A stretch of 64,000 nucleotides of DNA from Arenicola marina (taxonomy: Eukaryota > Annelida > Polychaeta > Arenicolidae). Under the pieces are notes generated by a model that saw only the letters and a list, made by a program, of their open reading frames with translations, was not told where the DNA came from and ran no database searches. The DNA is taken from the NCBI GenBank assembly GCA_964019135.1, contig OZ025250.1, positions 46,159,174 through 46,223,173 on the forward strand. The letters are read 5' to 3'. Below are positions 31,917-45,100 of this stretch, piece by piece; positions within the stretch are counted from its first letter, which is position 1; each line of letters starts with the position of its first letter. The translations under genes and the position numbers were made by a program.

Positions 31917-34072
31917 CTACACCTCAGATCAATAGGTCCTGGGGGCCTCCCTGGTCTAATGGTTAGAGCACTGGACCGCAGATCAATAGGTCCTGGGGGC
32001 CTCCCTGGTCTAATGGTTAGAGCACTGGACCGCAGATCAATAGGTCCTGAGGGCCTCCCTGGTCTAATGGTTAGAGCTGGACCGCAGATAAATAGGTCCT
32101 GGGGGCATCCCTGTTGTAGTGGTTAGCGCCCTGGACCGCAGATCAATAGGTCCTGGGGGCTTCCCTGGTCTAATTGTTAGTGCACTAGACCGCAGATCCT
32201 TAGGTCTTGGGGGCCTCCCTGTTGTAGTGGTTAGCGCCCTGGACCGCAGATCCATAGGTCCTGGGGGCCTCCCTGGTCTAATGGTTAGTGCACTAGACCA
32301 CAGATCCTTAGGTCCTGGGGACCTCATTGGTGTAGTGGTTAGCGCAGTAGACCGCAGACCAATAGGTCCTTGGGGCCTCCCTGGTGTAGTGGTTAGCGCA
32401 GTAGACCGCAGACCAATATGTCCTGGGGGCCTCCCTGGTCTAGTGGTTAGAGCACTAGACCACAGATCAATAGATCCTGGGGGCCTCCCTGGTGTAGTGG
32501 TTAGCGCAGTAGAGAGCAGACCAACTGGTGCTGGGACCTCCCTGTTGTAGTGGTTAGCGCAGTAGACCGCAAACCAATAGGTCCTGGGGGCCTCCCTGGT
32601 CTAGTGGTTAGCGCACTAGACCACAGATCAATAGGTCCTGGGGGGCCTCCCTGGTGTAGTGGTTAGCGCAGTAGAGAGCAGACCAACTGGTGCTGGGACC
32701 TCCCTGTTGTAGTGGTTAGCGCAGTAGACCGCAAACCAATAGGTCCTGGGGGCCTCCCTGGTCTAGTGGTTAGCGCACTAGACCACAGATCAATAGGTCC
32801 TGGGGGGCCTCCCTGGTGTAGTGGTTAGCGCAGTAGACCGCAGACCAATAGGTCATGGGGGCGTCCCTGGTCTAGTGGTTAGCGCCACAGATCAATAGGT
32901 CCTGGGGGCCTCCCTGGTGTAGTGGTTAGCGCAGTAGAGCGCAGACCAACTGGTGCTGGGACCTCCCTGTTGTAGTGGTTAGCGCAGTAGACCGTAGACC
33001 AATAGGTCCTGGGGGCCTCCCTGGTGTAGTGGTTAGCGCACTAGACCACAGATCGATAGGTCCTGGGGGCATCCCTGGTGTAGTGGTTAGCGCAGTAGAC
33101 CACAGATCAATAGATCCTGGGGGCCTCCCTGGTGTAGTGGTTAGCGCAGTAGACCGCAGACCAATAGGTCCTGGGGGCCTCCCTGGTGTAGTGGTTAGCG
33201 CAGTAGACCGCAGACCAATAGGTCCTGGGGGCCTCCCTGGTCTAGTGGTTAGCGCACTAGACCACAGATCAATAGATCCTGGGGCCTCCCTGGTGTAGTG
33301 GTTAGCGCAGTAGAGCGCAGACCAACTGGTGCTGGGACCTCCCTGTTGTAGTGGTTAGCGCAGTAGACCGCAAAACCAATAGGTCCTGGGGGCCTCCCTG
33401 GTCTAGTGGTTAGCGCACTAGACCACAGATCAATAGATCCTGGGGGCCTCCCTGGTGTAGTGGTTAGCGCAGTAGAGCGCAGACCAACTGGTGCTGGGAC
33501 CTCCCTGTTGTAGTGGTTAGCGCAGTAGACCGCAAACCAATAGGTCCTGGGGGCCTCCCTGGTCTAGTGGTTAGCGCACTAGACCACAGATCAATAGGTC
33601 CTGGGGGGCCTCCCTGGTGTAGTGGTTAGCGCAGTAGGCCGCAGACCAATAGGTCCTGGGGGCCTCCCTGGTGTAGTGGTTAGCGCAGTAGACCGCAGAC
33701 CAATAGGTCCTGGGGGCCTCCCTGGTGTAGTGGTTAGCGCACTAGACCACAGATCAATAGGTCCTGGGGGCCTCCCTGGTGTAGTGGTTAGCGCAGTAGA
33801 CCGCAGACCAACTGGTGCTGGGACCTCCCTGGTGTAGTGGTTAGCGCGCTATACCGCAGACCAATAGGTCCTTGTGGCCCCCTGGTGTAGTGGTTAGCGC
33901 ACTAGACCACAGATCAATAGGTCATGGAGACCTCCCTGGTGTAGTGGTTAGCGCGCTATACCACAGATCAATAGGTCCTGGGGGCCTCCCTGGTGTAGTA
34001 GTTAGCGCACTAGACCGCAGATCAATAGATCTTGGGGGCCTCCCTGGTGTAGTGGTTAGAGCACTGGACCCC
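31917..34072 (+). repeat. 54-bp minisatellite made of tRNA-Cys-like 5' halves, about 40 copies
   Basis: Each unit contains TGGTCTAATGGTTAGAGCAC (pol III A box and D arm) followed by GGACCGCAGATCAATAGGTC, which resembles the tRNA-Cys anticodon arm (GCA) and variable region. A G-run joins units in place of the T arm/B box. Variants (TGGTGTAGTGGTTAGCGCA, GCAGACCAATAGG, CAACTGGTGCTGGGACC) recur in ordered blocks of several units. The 18-residue open frame (GGLPGVVVSALDHRSIGP) is a by-product of the 54-bp period. Confidence 0.9.
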
Positions 34073-35466
34073 AAACAAACCTACGTGTAAAAAATGCTTG
34101 TTCCTCACAGCCCCTCGTGTATCAAGACTGTCGGTATCTCTTATTTATAACTTCAGCGTGATGTCTTAAATAATTAAATTACAGCCCTTCTTAAGTCAAT
34201 TTCCTGAGTGAATATTTTTTGTTTTCCCCAGGAAAGTTCCGTCCTAACGTAGGGATTATAGGTTCCGATACCCGGGAACATAGACTGGGGCCTGGCTCAC
34301 TTGTAACAGCTACGTCCCATGATGAGTACCCAGGGTGTCGCAAAAGTGACCATTTACGACAGCGAAGCACGTGGTTCTTCTTATGTGGGAAAAAGTGAGC
34401 ACAGGGGTTATGGTTAGACACGTTACTATGAACTGGGGCAAGAAACGACGGTTGGTCCCCCCTCTCTTCCATTATACTCAAGCCCAATGATTATAAGACA
34501 GATCGACTGTTACCACATGAGGTGGTAGCAAGTTAGGCTCCATTTTCAATATCAAAATTAATTTTCATACATATATATCTATATCTACATATTTCACCAT
34601 TAATATTTTAATTCATGATAATTAAGCTTGAGAAAATATTGGTGTTAAATTGCTATGACAATATGTGGATCACTTATTGCTAATTTGGGAACTTCTAACA
34701 GAGGCATTTACTGACACGCTCACTTTTTAAATCTTTGTCGTAGTAAATCCGAACCGAGAAAATATTATTTCAACCATGTCTTCCACAGAAGCGTAAAACA
34801 ATTCTCTATATATTTTTGTATATTTAGCCTCCACTTTACGCAAACAAACCTTCTCGCAGCTTTAAGTTTAAACATTAAACGTGCGGCGCGTCGAGATTTA
34901 GGCCTATGGATGTGGTTTGTCTTATTTTCCTTAAACTTGTGTACATCATGTATGAACTGTTCTGGCGCCTACAGTACTGAAATCGTCTACATTGAATCCT
35001 GAATCCATAGAAGACTTAATTAAATTGTTATCTGGTGATGTAATGCGCTGACAGCCCATTAAGCACAAGCACTCCTGGTGGCTCAAAGGCAACATTAGTT
35101 GGCGGGGTAGTTGGTTTACCCTCTGTAGGTCATATCGCGGCAATGGAAAGGGTCAAGGCAGAGAGGAGCCATAACCCCCCTACTCTTTGCGAAGAAAGGC
35201 ATGGAATCTTTATCCTGCAGAAACATTTGCACAGGTGGGATTCATACCGCACACCGGCCACTTCAGCTGTGACCACAACTCTGTATTTTTGCTATATTTT
35301 TGATTATATCAATTCGGCTAACCAAAGCTTCTTCGGTGTTTAGCTTCACTGATTTCTCTTCAGCACGAGATCATAATATATCGTGTCTTGTATCAACTTC
35401 GGTTTCGTGCGCCACAACTGTTACCCATAGCTTGGTAATCCACAACAGTACGGAGTCCATTCACCC
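34073..35466. other. no gene seen
   Basis: AT-rich unique sequence; frames up to 98 codons lack domain or splice support. Confidence 0.45.
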
Positions 35467-35743
35467 AAGGCCCTTTAGCTCATTGGGTTAGAGCGCTCGC
35501 CTTGAGTGCTCTGGCAACCTGAGAGCCTAATTGCAAGTGGATATAATATTTCGAGCCCCGCGGTGGCCATGCCTGGTTAGTCACAGGGTAAAGATACCAT
35601 GTCTTTCTTCGCAACGAGTCAGGGGTTATCCCCTGGGACATGGCTCCAGTCCGCCCCCCCCCCCCCCTTCGCCCATTGACGCGATATGACTAAAAGTGGT
35701 TAAAGCGTCCTGAATATAAAACAAATCGACCAACCATTCAACA
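35467..35743 (+). mobile_element. tRNA-derived SINE
   Basis: The head 35469-35568 is tRNA-like: GGCC...GGCC acceptor ends, TAGCTCATTGGGTTAGAGC as D arm/A box, and TTCGAGCCCCGC as T arm/B box with an eroded 5' T stem and a long middle insert. A body follows, with a C-run (about 35645-35668) and GTGGTTAAAGCGTCCTGAAT near the end. The head sequence AAGGCCCTTTAGC reappears at 35744-35756, right after the body, as if a second copy began there. Confidence 0.6.
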
Positions 35744-35783
35744 AAGGCCCTTTAGCAATTGAAAATTGCCCCAAGCTTAGTTT

Positions 35784-35873
35784 TCATGAAATCGGACATT
35801 GTAAAGACCCATAAAACCGCATTGGTATCATGACATGCCGTTTTATGGGTCTTTACAATGTCCGATTTCATGA
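35784..35873. repeat. perfect 34-bp-arm hairpin whose loop matches the giant array monomer
   Basis: Arms 35784-35817 and 35840-35873 are exact reverse complements. The arm end plus loop (35814-35836) reads AAACCGCATTGGTATCATGA then CA, differing by one missing C from the core of the 44-bp monomer that fills 36169-57275. No coding content. Confidence 0.95.
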
Positions 35874-36168
35874 TAATTGTCAACGATATTTGTTCTCCGT
35901 CCTAGAACCTTGATGGTCCAATCTGCAGCTTATTGAGCCAGTAGGAATCCCCTCTCACCAACTATTCATCTGTGCACCCGCCACCCACCACCCACCCCCC
36001 ACTGCCCACGCGACCCCCACTTCAGACAAGTCCTGCCTAATGCCTATAACCAGCGCCACTTGCAAGGGTTAACTTGTTCCAGGATTCCACATAGCTGATT
36101 GCCTTCGTTGTCTTCGTTCGAGACAGATCAGAACCCGCGGGTCTTGTTACTTACTACGCCGTCGATGT
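35874..36168. other. spacer between hairpin and giant array
   Basis: Unique sequence with a CCACCCACC-type C-rich patch near 35980-36010. No gene. Confidence 0.5.
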
Positions 36169-39100
36169 ACCCAGGGAGGAAGACAAACCGCCGTTGGTAT
36201 CATGACAACAGAGACCAGGGAGGAAGACAAACCGCCATTGGTATCATGACAACAGAGACCAGGGAGGAAGATAAACCGCCATTGGTATCATGACAACAGA
36301 AACCACGGAGGTGGACAAACCGCCATTGGTATCATGACAACAGAGACCAGGGAGGAAGACAAACCGCCATTGGTATCATGACAACAGAAACCACGGAGGT
36401 GGACAAACCGCCATTGGTATCATGACAACAGAGACCAGGGAGGTGGACAAACCGCCATTGGTATCATGACAACAGAGACCAGGAAGGAAGACAAACCGCC
36501 AGTGGTATCATGACAACAGAGACCAGGGAGGAAAACAAACCGCCATTGGTATTATGTCAACAGAGACCAGGAAGGAAGACAAACCGCCAGTGGTATCATG
36601 ACAACATAGACCAGGGAGGTGGACAAACCGCCATTGGTATCATGACAACAGAGACCAGGGAGGAAGACAAACCGCCAATGGTATCATGACAACAGAGACC
36701 AGGGAGGAAGACAAACCGCCATTGGTATCATGACAACATAGACCAGGAAGGAAGACAAACCGCCATTGGTATCATGACAACAGAGACCAGGGAGGAAGAC
36801 AAACCGCCATTGGTATCATGACAACATAGACCAGGGAGGAAGACAAACCACCATTGGTATCAGGACAACATAGACCAGGAAGGAAGACAAACCGCCATTG
36901 GTGTCATGACAACATAGACCAGGGAGGAAGACAAACCGCCATTGGTAGCATGACAACAGAGTCCAGGGAGGTGGACAAACCGCCATTGGTATCATGACAA
37001 CAGAGACCAGGGAGGAAGCAAACCGACATTGGTATCAAGATAACAGAGACCAGGGAGGAAGACAAACCGCCATTGGTATCATGACAACAGAGACCAGAGA
37101 GGAAGATAAACCGCCATTGGTATCATGACAACAGAGACCAGGGAGGAAGACAAACCGCCATTGGTATCATGACAACAGAGACCAGGGAGGTGGACAAACC
37201 GCCATTGGTATCATGACAACAGAGACCAGGGAGGAAGACAAACCGCCATGGGTATCATGACAACAGAGACCAGGGAGGAAGACAAACCGCCATTGGTATC
37301 AAGACAACAGAGACCAGGGAGGAAGACAAACCGCCATTGGCATCATGACAACAGAGACCAGGGAGGTGGACAAACCGCCATTGGTATCATGACAACAGAG
37401 ACCAGGGAGGAAGACAAACCGCCATTGGTATCATGACAACAGAGACCAGGGAGGAAGACAAACCGCCATTGGTATCATGACAACAGAGTCCAGGGAGGTG
37501 GACAAACCGCCATTGGTAGCATGACAACAGAGACCAGGGAGGAAGACAAACCGCCAATCGTGTCATGACAACAGAGACCAGGGAGAAAGACAAACCGCCA
37601 TTGGTATCATGACAACAGAAACCAGGGAGGAAGACAAACCGCCGTTGGTATCATGACAACAGAGACCAAGGAGGAAGACAAACCGCCATTGATATCATGT
37701 CAACAGAGAACGGGGAGGTGGACAAACCGCCATTGGTATCATGACAACAGAGACCAGGGAGGAAGACAAACCGCCATTGGTATCATGACAACAGAGACCA
37801 GGGAGAAAGACAAACCGCCATTGGTATCATGACAACAGAGACCAGGGAGGAAGACAAACCGCCATTGGTATCATGACAACAGAGACCAGGGAGGAAGACA
37901 AACCGCCATTGGTATCATGACAACAGAGACCAGGGAGAAAGACAAACCGCCATTGGTATCATGACAACAGAGACCAGGGAGGAAGACAAACCGCCATTGG
38001 TATCAGGACAACATAGACCAGGAAGGAAGACAAACCGCCATTGGTATCATGACAACATAGACCAGGGAGGTGGACAAACCGCCATTGGTATCATGACAAC
38101 AGAGACGAGGGAGGAAGATAAACCGCCATTGGTATCATGACAACAGAGACCAGGGAGAAAGACAAAAAGCCATTGGTATCATGACAACATAGACCAGGAA
38201 GGAAGACATACCACCATTGGTATCAGGACAACATAGACCAGGAAGGAAGACAAACCGCCATTGGTATCATGACAACAGAGACCAGGGAGGAAGACAAACC
38301 GCCATTGGTATCATGACAACAGAGACCAGGGAGGAAGACAAACCGCCATTGGTATCATGACAACAGAGACCAGGGAGGAAGACAAACCGCCATTGGTATC
38401 ATGACAACATAGACCAGGAAGGAAGACAAACCGCCATTGGTATCATGACAACAGAGACCAGGGAGGAAGACAAACCGCCATTGGTATCATGACAACAGAG
38501 ACCAGGGAGGAAGACAAACCGCCATTGGTATCATGACAACAGAGACCAGGGAGGAAGACAAACCGCCATTGGTATCATGACAACATAGACCAGGAAGGAA
38601 GACAAACCGCCATTGGTATCATGACAACAGACACCAGGGAGGAAGACAAACCGCCATTGGTATCATGACAACAGAGACCAGGGAAGAAGACAAACCGCCA
38701 TTGGTATCATGACAACAGACACCAGGGAGGATAACAAACCGCCATTGGTATCATGACAATATAGACCAGGAAGGAAGACAAACCGCCATTGGTATCATGG
38801 CAACATAGACCAGGGAAGAAGACAAACCGCCCTTGGTATCATGACAACAGAGACCAGGGAGGAAGACAAACCGCCATTGGTATCATGACAACAGAGACCA
38901 GGGAGGAAGACAAACCGCCATTGGTATCATGACAACAGAGACCAGGGAGGAAGACAAACCGCCATTGGTATCATGACAACAGAGACCAGGGAGGAAGACA
39001 AACCGCCATTGGTATCATGACAACATAGACCAGGAAGGAAGACAAACCGCCATTGGTATCATGACAACAGAGACCAGGGAGGAAGACAAACCGCCATTGG

Positions 39101-42100
39101 TATCATGACAACAGAGACCAGGGAAGAAGACAAACCGCCATTGGTATCATGACAACAGAGACCAGAGAGGAAGACAAACCGCCATTGGTATCATGACAAC
39201 AGAGACCAGGGAGGAAGACAAACCGCCATTGGTATCATGACAACAGAGACCAGTGAGGAAGACAAACCGCCATTGGTATCATGACAACAGAGACCAGGGA
39301 GGAAGACAAACCGCCATTGGTCTCATGACAACAGAGACCAGAGAGGAAGACAAACCGCCATTGGTATCATGACAACAGAGACCAGGGAGGAAGACAAACC
39401 GCCATTGGTATCATGACAACAGAGACCAAGGAGGAAGACAAACCGCCATTGGTATCATGACAACAGAGACCAGGGAGGAAGACAAACCGCCATTGGTCTC
39501 ATGACAACAGAGACCAGAGAGGAAGACAAACCGCCATTGGTATCATGACAACAGAGACCAGTGAGGAAGACAAACCGCCATTGGTATCATGACAACAGAG
39601 ACCAGGGAGGAAGACAAACCGCCATTGGTATCATGACAACAGAGACCAGGGAGGAAGACAAACCGCCATTGGTATCATGACAACAGAGACCAGGGAGGAA
39701 GACAAACCGCCATTGGTATCATGACAACATAGACCAGGAAGGAAGACATACCACCATTGGTATCAGGACAACATAGACCAGGAAGGAAGACAAACCGCCA
39801 TTGGTATCATGACAACATAGAGCAGGAAGGAAGACCTACCGCCATTGGTATCATGACAACAGAGACCAGGGAGGAAGACAAAACGCCATTGGTATCATGA
39901 CAACAGACACCAGGGAGGAAAACAAACCGCCATTGGTATCATGACAATATAGACCAGGAAGGAAGACAAACCGCCATTGGTATCATGACAACAGACACCA
40001 GGGAGGAAAACAAACCGCCATTGGTATCATGACAATATAGACCAGGAAGGAAGACAAACCGCCATTGGTATCATGGCAACATAGACCAGGGAAGAAGACA
40101 AACCGCCCTTGGTATCATGACAACAGAGACCAGGGAGGAAGACAAACCGCCATTGGTATCATGACAACAGAGACCAGGGAGGAAGACAAACCGCCATTGG
40201 TATCATGACAACAGAGACCAGGGAGGAAGACAAACCGCCTTTGGTATCATGACAACATAGGCCAGGAAGGAAGACATACCACCATTGGTATCAGGACAAC
40301 ATAGACCAGGAAGGAAGACAAACCGCCATTGGTATCATGACAACAGAGACCAGGGAGGAAGACAAACCGCCATTGGTATCATGACAACAGAGACCAGGGA
40401 GGAAGACAAACCGCCATTGGTATCATGACAACAGAGACCAGGGAGGAAGACAAACCGCCATTGGTATCATGACAACATAGACCAGGAAGGAAGACAAACC
40501 GCCATTGGTATCATGACAACAGAGACCAGGGAGGAAGACAAACCGCCATTGGTATCATGACAACAGAGACCAGGGAAGAAGACAAACCGCCATTGGTATC
40601 ATGACAACAGAGACCAGAGAGGAAGACAAACCGCCATTGGTATCATGACAACAGAGACCAGGGAGGAAGACAAACCGCCATTGGTATCATGACAACAGAG
40701 ACCAGTGAGGAAGACAAACCGCCATTGGTATCATGACAACAGAGACCAGGGAGGAAGACAAACCGCCATTGGTCTCATGACAACAGAGACCAGAGAGGAA
40801 GACAAACCGCCATTGGTATCATGACAACAGAGACCAGGGAGGAAGACAAACCGCCATTGGTATCATGACAACAGAGACCAAGGAGGAAGACAAACCGCCA
40901 TTGGTATCATGACAACAGAGACCAGGGAGGAAGACAAACCGCCATTGGTCTCATGACAACAGAGACCAGAGAGGAAGACAAACCGCCATTGGTATCATGA
41001 CAACAGAGACCAGTGAGGAAGACAAACCGCCATTGGTATCATGACAACAGAGACCAGGGAGGAAGACAAACCGCCATTGGTATCATGACAACAGAGACCA
41101 GAGAGGAAGACAAACCGCCATTGGGCTCATGACAACAGAGACCAGAGAGGAAGACAAACCGCCATTGGTATCATGACAACAGAGACCAGAGAGGAAGACA
41201 AACCGCCATTGGTATCATGACAACAGAGACCAGGGAGGAAGACAAACCGCCATTGGTATCATGACAACAGAGACCAGAGAGGAAGACAAACCGCCATTGG
41301 TATCATGACAACAGAGACCAGAGAGGAAGACAAACCGCCATTGGTATCATGACAACAGAGACCAGGGAGGAAGACAAACCGCCATTGGTATCATGACAAC
41401 AGAGACCAGGGAGGAAGACAAACCGCCATTGGTATCATGACAACAGAGACCAGAGAGGAAGACAAACCGCCATTGGTATCATGACAACAGAGACCAGGGA
41501 GGAAGACAAACCGCCATTGGTATCATGACAACAGAGACCAGGGAGGAAGACAAACCGCCATTGGTATCATGACAACAGAGACCAGAGAGGAAGACAAACC
41601 GCCATTGGTATCATGACAACATAGACCAGGGAGGAAGACAAACCGCCATTGGTATCATGACAACATAGACCAGGGAGGAAGACAAACCGCCATTGGTATC
41701 ATGACAACAGAGACCAGAGAGGAAGACAAACCGCCATTGGTATCATGACAACAGAGACCAGGGAGGAAGACAAACCGCCATTGGTATCATGACAACAGAG
41801 ACCAGAGAGGAAGACAAACCGCCATTGGTATCATGACAACAGAGACCAGAGAGGAAGACAAACCGCCATTGGTATCATGACAACATAGACCAGGGAGGAA
41901 GACAAACTGCCATTGGTATCATGACAACAGAGACCAGGGAGGAAGACAAACCGCCATTGGTATCATGACAACAGAGACCAGGGAGGAAGACAAACCGCCA
42001 TTGGTATCATGACAACAGAGACCAGGGAGGAAGACAAACCGCCATTGGTATCATGACAACAGAGACCAGAGAGGAAGACAAACCGCCATTGGTATCATGA

Positions 42101-45100
42101 CAACATAGACCAGGGAGGAAGACAAACCGCCATTGGTATCATGACAACAGAGACCAGAGAGGAAGACAAACCGCCATTGGGCTCATGACAACATAGACCA
42201 GAGAGGAAGACAAACCGCCATTGGTATCATGACAACAGAGACCAGGGAGGAAGACAAACCGCCATTGGTATCATGACAACAGAGACCAGAGAGGAAGACA
42301 AACCGCCATTGGTATCATGACAACAGAGACCAGGGAGGAAGACAAACCGCCATTGGTATCATGACAACAGAGACCAGGGAGGAAGACAAACCGCCATTGG
42401 TATCATGACAACAGAGACCAGAGAGGAAGACAAACCGCCATTGGTATCATGACAACAGAGACCAGGGAGGAAGACAAACCGCCATTGGTATCATGACAAC
42501 AGAGACCAGGGAGGAAGACAAACCGCCATTGGTATCATGACAACAGAGACCAGAGAGGAAGACAAACCGCCATTGGTATCATGACAACAGAGACCAGGGA
42601 GGAAGACAAACCGCCATTGGTATCATGACAACAGAGACCAGAGAGGAAGACAAACCGCCATTGGTATCATGACAACAGAGACCAGGGAGGAAGACAAACC
42701 GCCATTGGTATCATGACAACAGAGACCAGAGAGGAAGACAAACCGCCATTGGTATCATGACAACATAGACCAGGGAGGAAGACAAACCGCCATTGGTATC
42801 ATGACAACATAGAACAGAGAGGAAGACAAACCGCCATTGGTATCATGACAACATAGACCAGGGAGGAAGACAAACCGAGATTGGTATCATGACAACATAG
42901 ACCAGGGAGGAAGACAAACCGCCATTTGTGTCATGACAACAGAGACCAGGGAGGAAGACAAACCGCCATTGGTATCATGACAACAGAGACCAGGGAGGAA
43001 GACAAACCGCCATTGGTATCATGACAACAGAGACCAGAGAGGAAGACAAACCGCCATTGGTATCATGACAACAGAGACCAGAGAGGAAGACAAACCGCCA
43101 TTGGTATCATGACAACAGAGACCAGAGAGGAAGACAAACCGCCATTGGTATCATGACAACAGAGACCAGAGAGGAAGACAAACCGCCATTGGTATCATGA
43201 CAACATAGACCAGGGAGGAAGACAAACCGCCATTGGTATCATGACAACATAGACCAGAGAGGAAGACAAACCGCCATTGGTATCATGACAACATAGACCA
43301 GGGAGGAAGACAAACCGCCATTGGTATCATGACAACAGAGACCAGAGAGGAAGACAAACCGCCATTGGTATCATGACAACAGAGACCAGAGAGGAAGACA
43401 AACCGCCATTGGTATCATGACAACAGAGACCAGAGAGGAAGACAAACCGCCATTGGTATCATGACAACAGAGACCAGAGAGGAAGACAAACCGCCATTGG
43501 TATCATGACAACATAGACCAGGGAGGAAGACAAACCGCCATTGGTATCATGACAACAGAGACCAGAGAGGAAGACAAACCGCCATTGGTATCATGACAAC
43601 AGAGACCAGGGAGGAAGACAAACCGCCATTGGTATCATGACAACAGAGACCAGGGACGAAGACAAACCGCCATTGGTATCATGACAACAGAGACCAGAGA
43701 GGAAGACAAACCGCCATTGGTATCATGACAACAGAGACCAGAGAGGAAGACAAACCGCCATTGGTATCATGACAACAGAGACCAGGGAGGAAGACAAACC
43801 GCCATTGGTATCATGACAACAGAGACCAGGGAGGAAGACAAACCGCCATTGGTATCATGACAACAGAGACCAGAGAGGAAGACAAACCGCCATTGGTATC
43901 ATGACAACAGAGACCAGGGAGGAAGACAAACCGCCATTGGTATCATGACAACAGAGACCAGGGAGGAAGACAAACCGCCATTGGTATCATGACAACAGAG
44001 ACCAGAGAGGAAGACAAACCGCCATTGGTATCATGACAACAGAGACCAGAGAGGAAGACAAACCGCCATTGGTATCATGACAACAGAGACCAGAGAGGAA
44101 GACAAACCGCCATTGGTATCATGACAACAGAGACCAGGGAGGAAGACAAACCGCCATTGGTATCATGACAACAGAGACCAGAGAGGAAGACAAACCGCCA
44201 TTGGTATCATGACAACAGAGACCAGGGAGGAAGACAAACCGCCATTGGTATCATGACAACAGAGACCAGAGAGGAAGACAAACCGCCATTGGTATCATGA
44301 CAACAGAGACCAGGGAGGAAGACAAACCGCCATTGGTATCATGACAACAGAGACCAGAGAGGAAGACAAACCGCCATTGGTATCATGACAACATAGACCA
44401 GGGAGGAAGACAAACCGCCATTGGTATCATGACAACATAGACCAGAGAGGAAGACAAACCGCCATTGGGCTCATGACAACAGAGACCAGAGAGGAAGACA
44501 AACCGCCATTGGTATCATGACAACAGAGACCAGGGAGGAAGACAAACCGCCATTGGTATCATGACAACAGAGACCAGAGAGGAAGACAAACCGCCATTGG
44601 TATCATGACAACAGAGACCAGAGAGGAAGACAAACCGCCATTGGTATCATGACAACAGAGACCAGAGAGGAAGACAAACCGCCATTGGTATCATGACAAC
44701 AGAGACCAGAGAGGAAGACAAACCGCCATTGGTATCATGACAACATAGACCAGGGAGGAAGACAAACCGCCATTGGTATCATGACAACATAGACCAGAGA
44801 GGAAGACAAACCGCCATTGTTATCATGACAACATAGACCAGGGAGGAAGACAAACCGCCATTGGTATCATGACAACATAGACCAGGGAGGAAGACAAACC
44901 GCCATTGGTATCATGACAACAGAGACCAGGGAGGAAGACAAACCGCCATTGGTATCATGACAACAGAGACCAGAGAGGAAGACAAACCGCCATTGGTGTC
45001 ATGACAACAGAGACCAGAGAGGAAGACAAACCGCCATTGGTATCATGACAACAGAGACCAGGGAGGAAGACAAACCGCCATTGGTATCATGACAACAGAG

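Noticed and set aside
31824-34090. Open frames of 70-143 codons in the 54-bp array (GGLPGVVVSALDHRSIGP-type repeats)
   Set aside because: By-product of a tRNA-like 54-bp unit; frames break at every unit of odd length, and a minus-strand frame is equally open.
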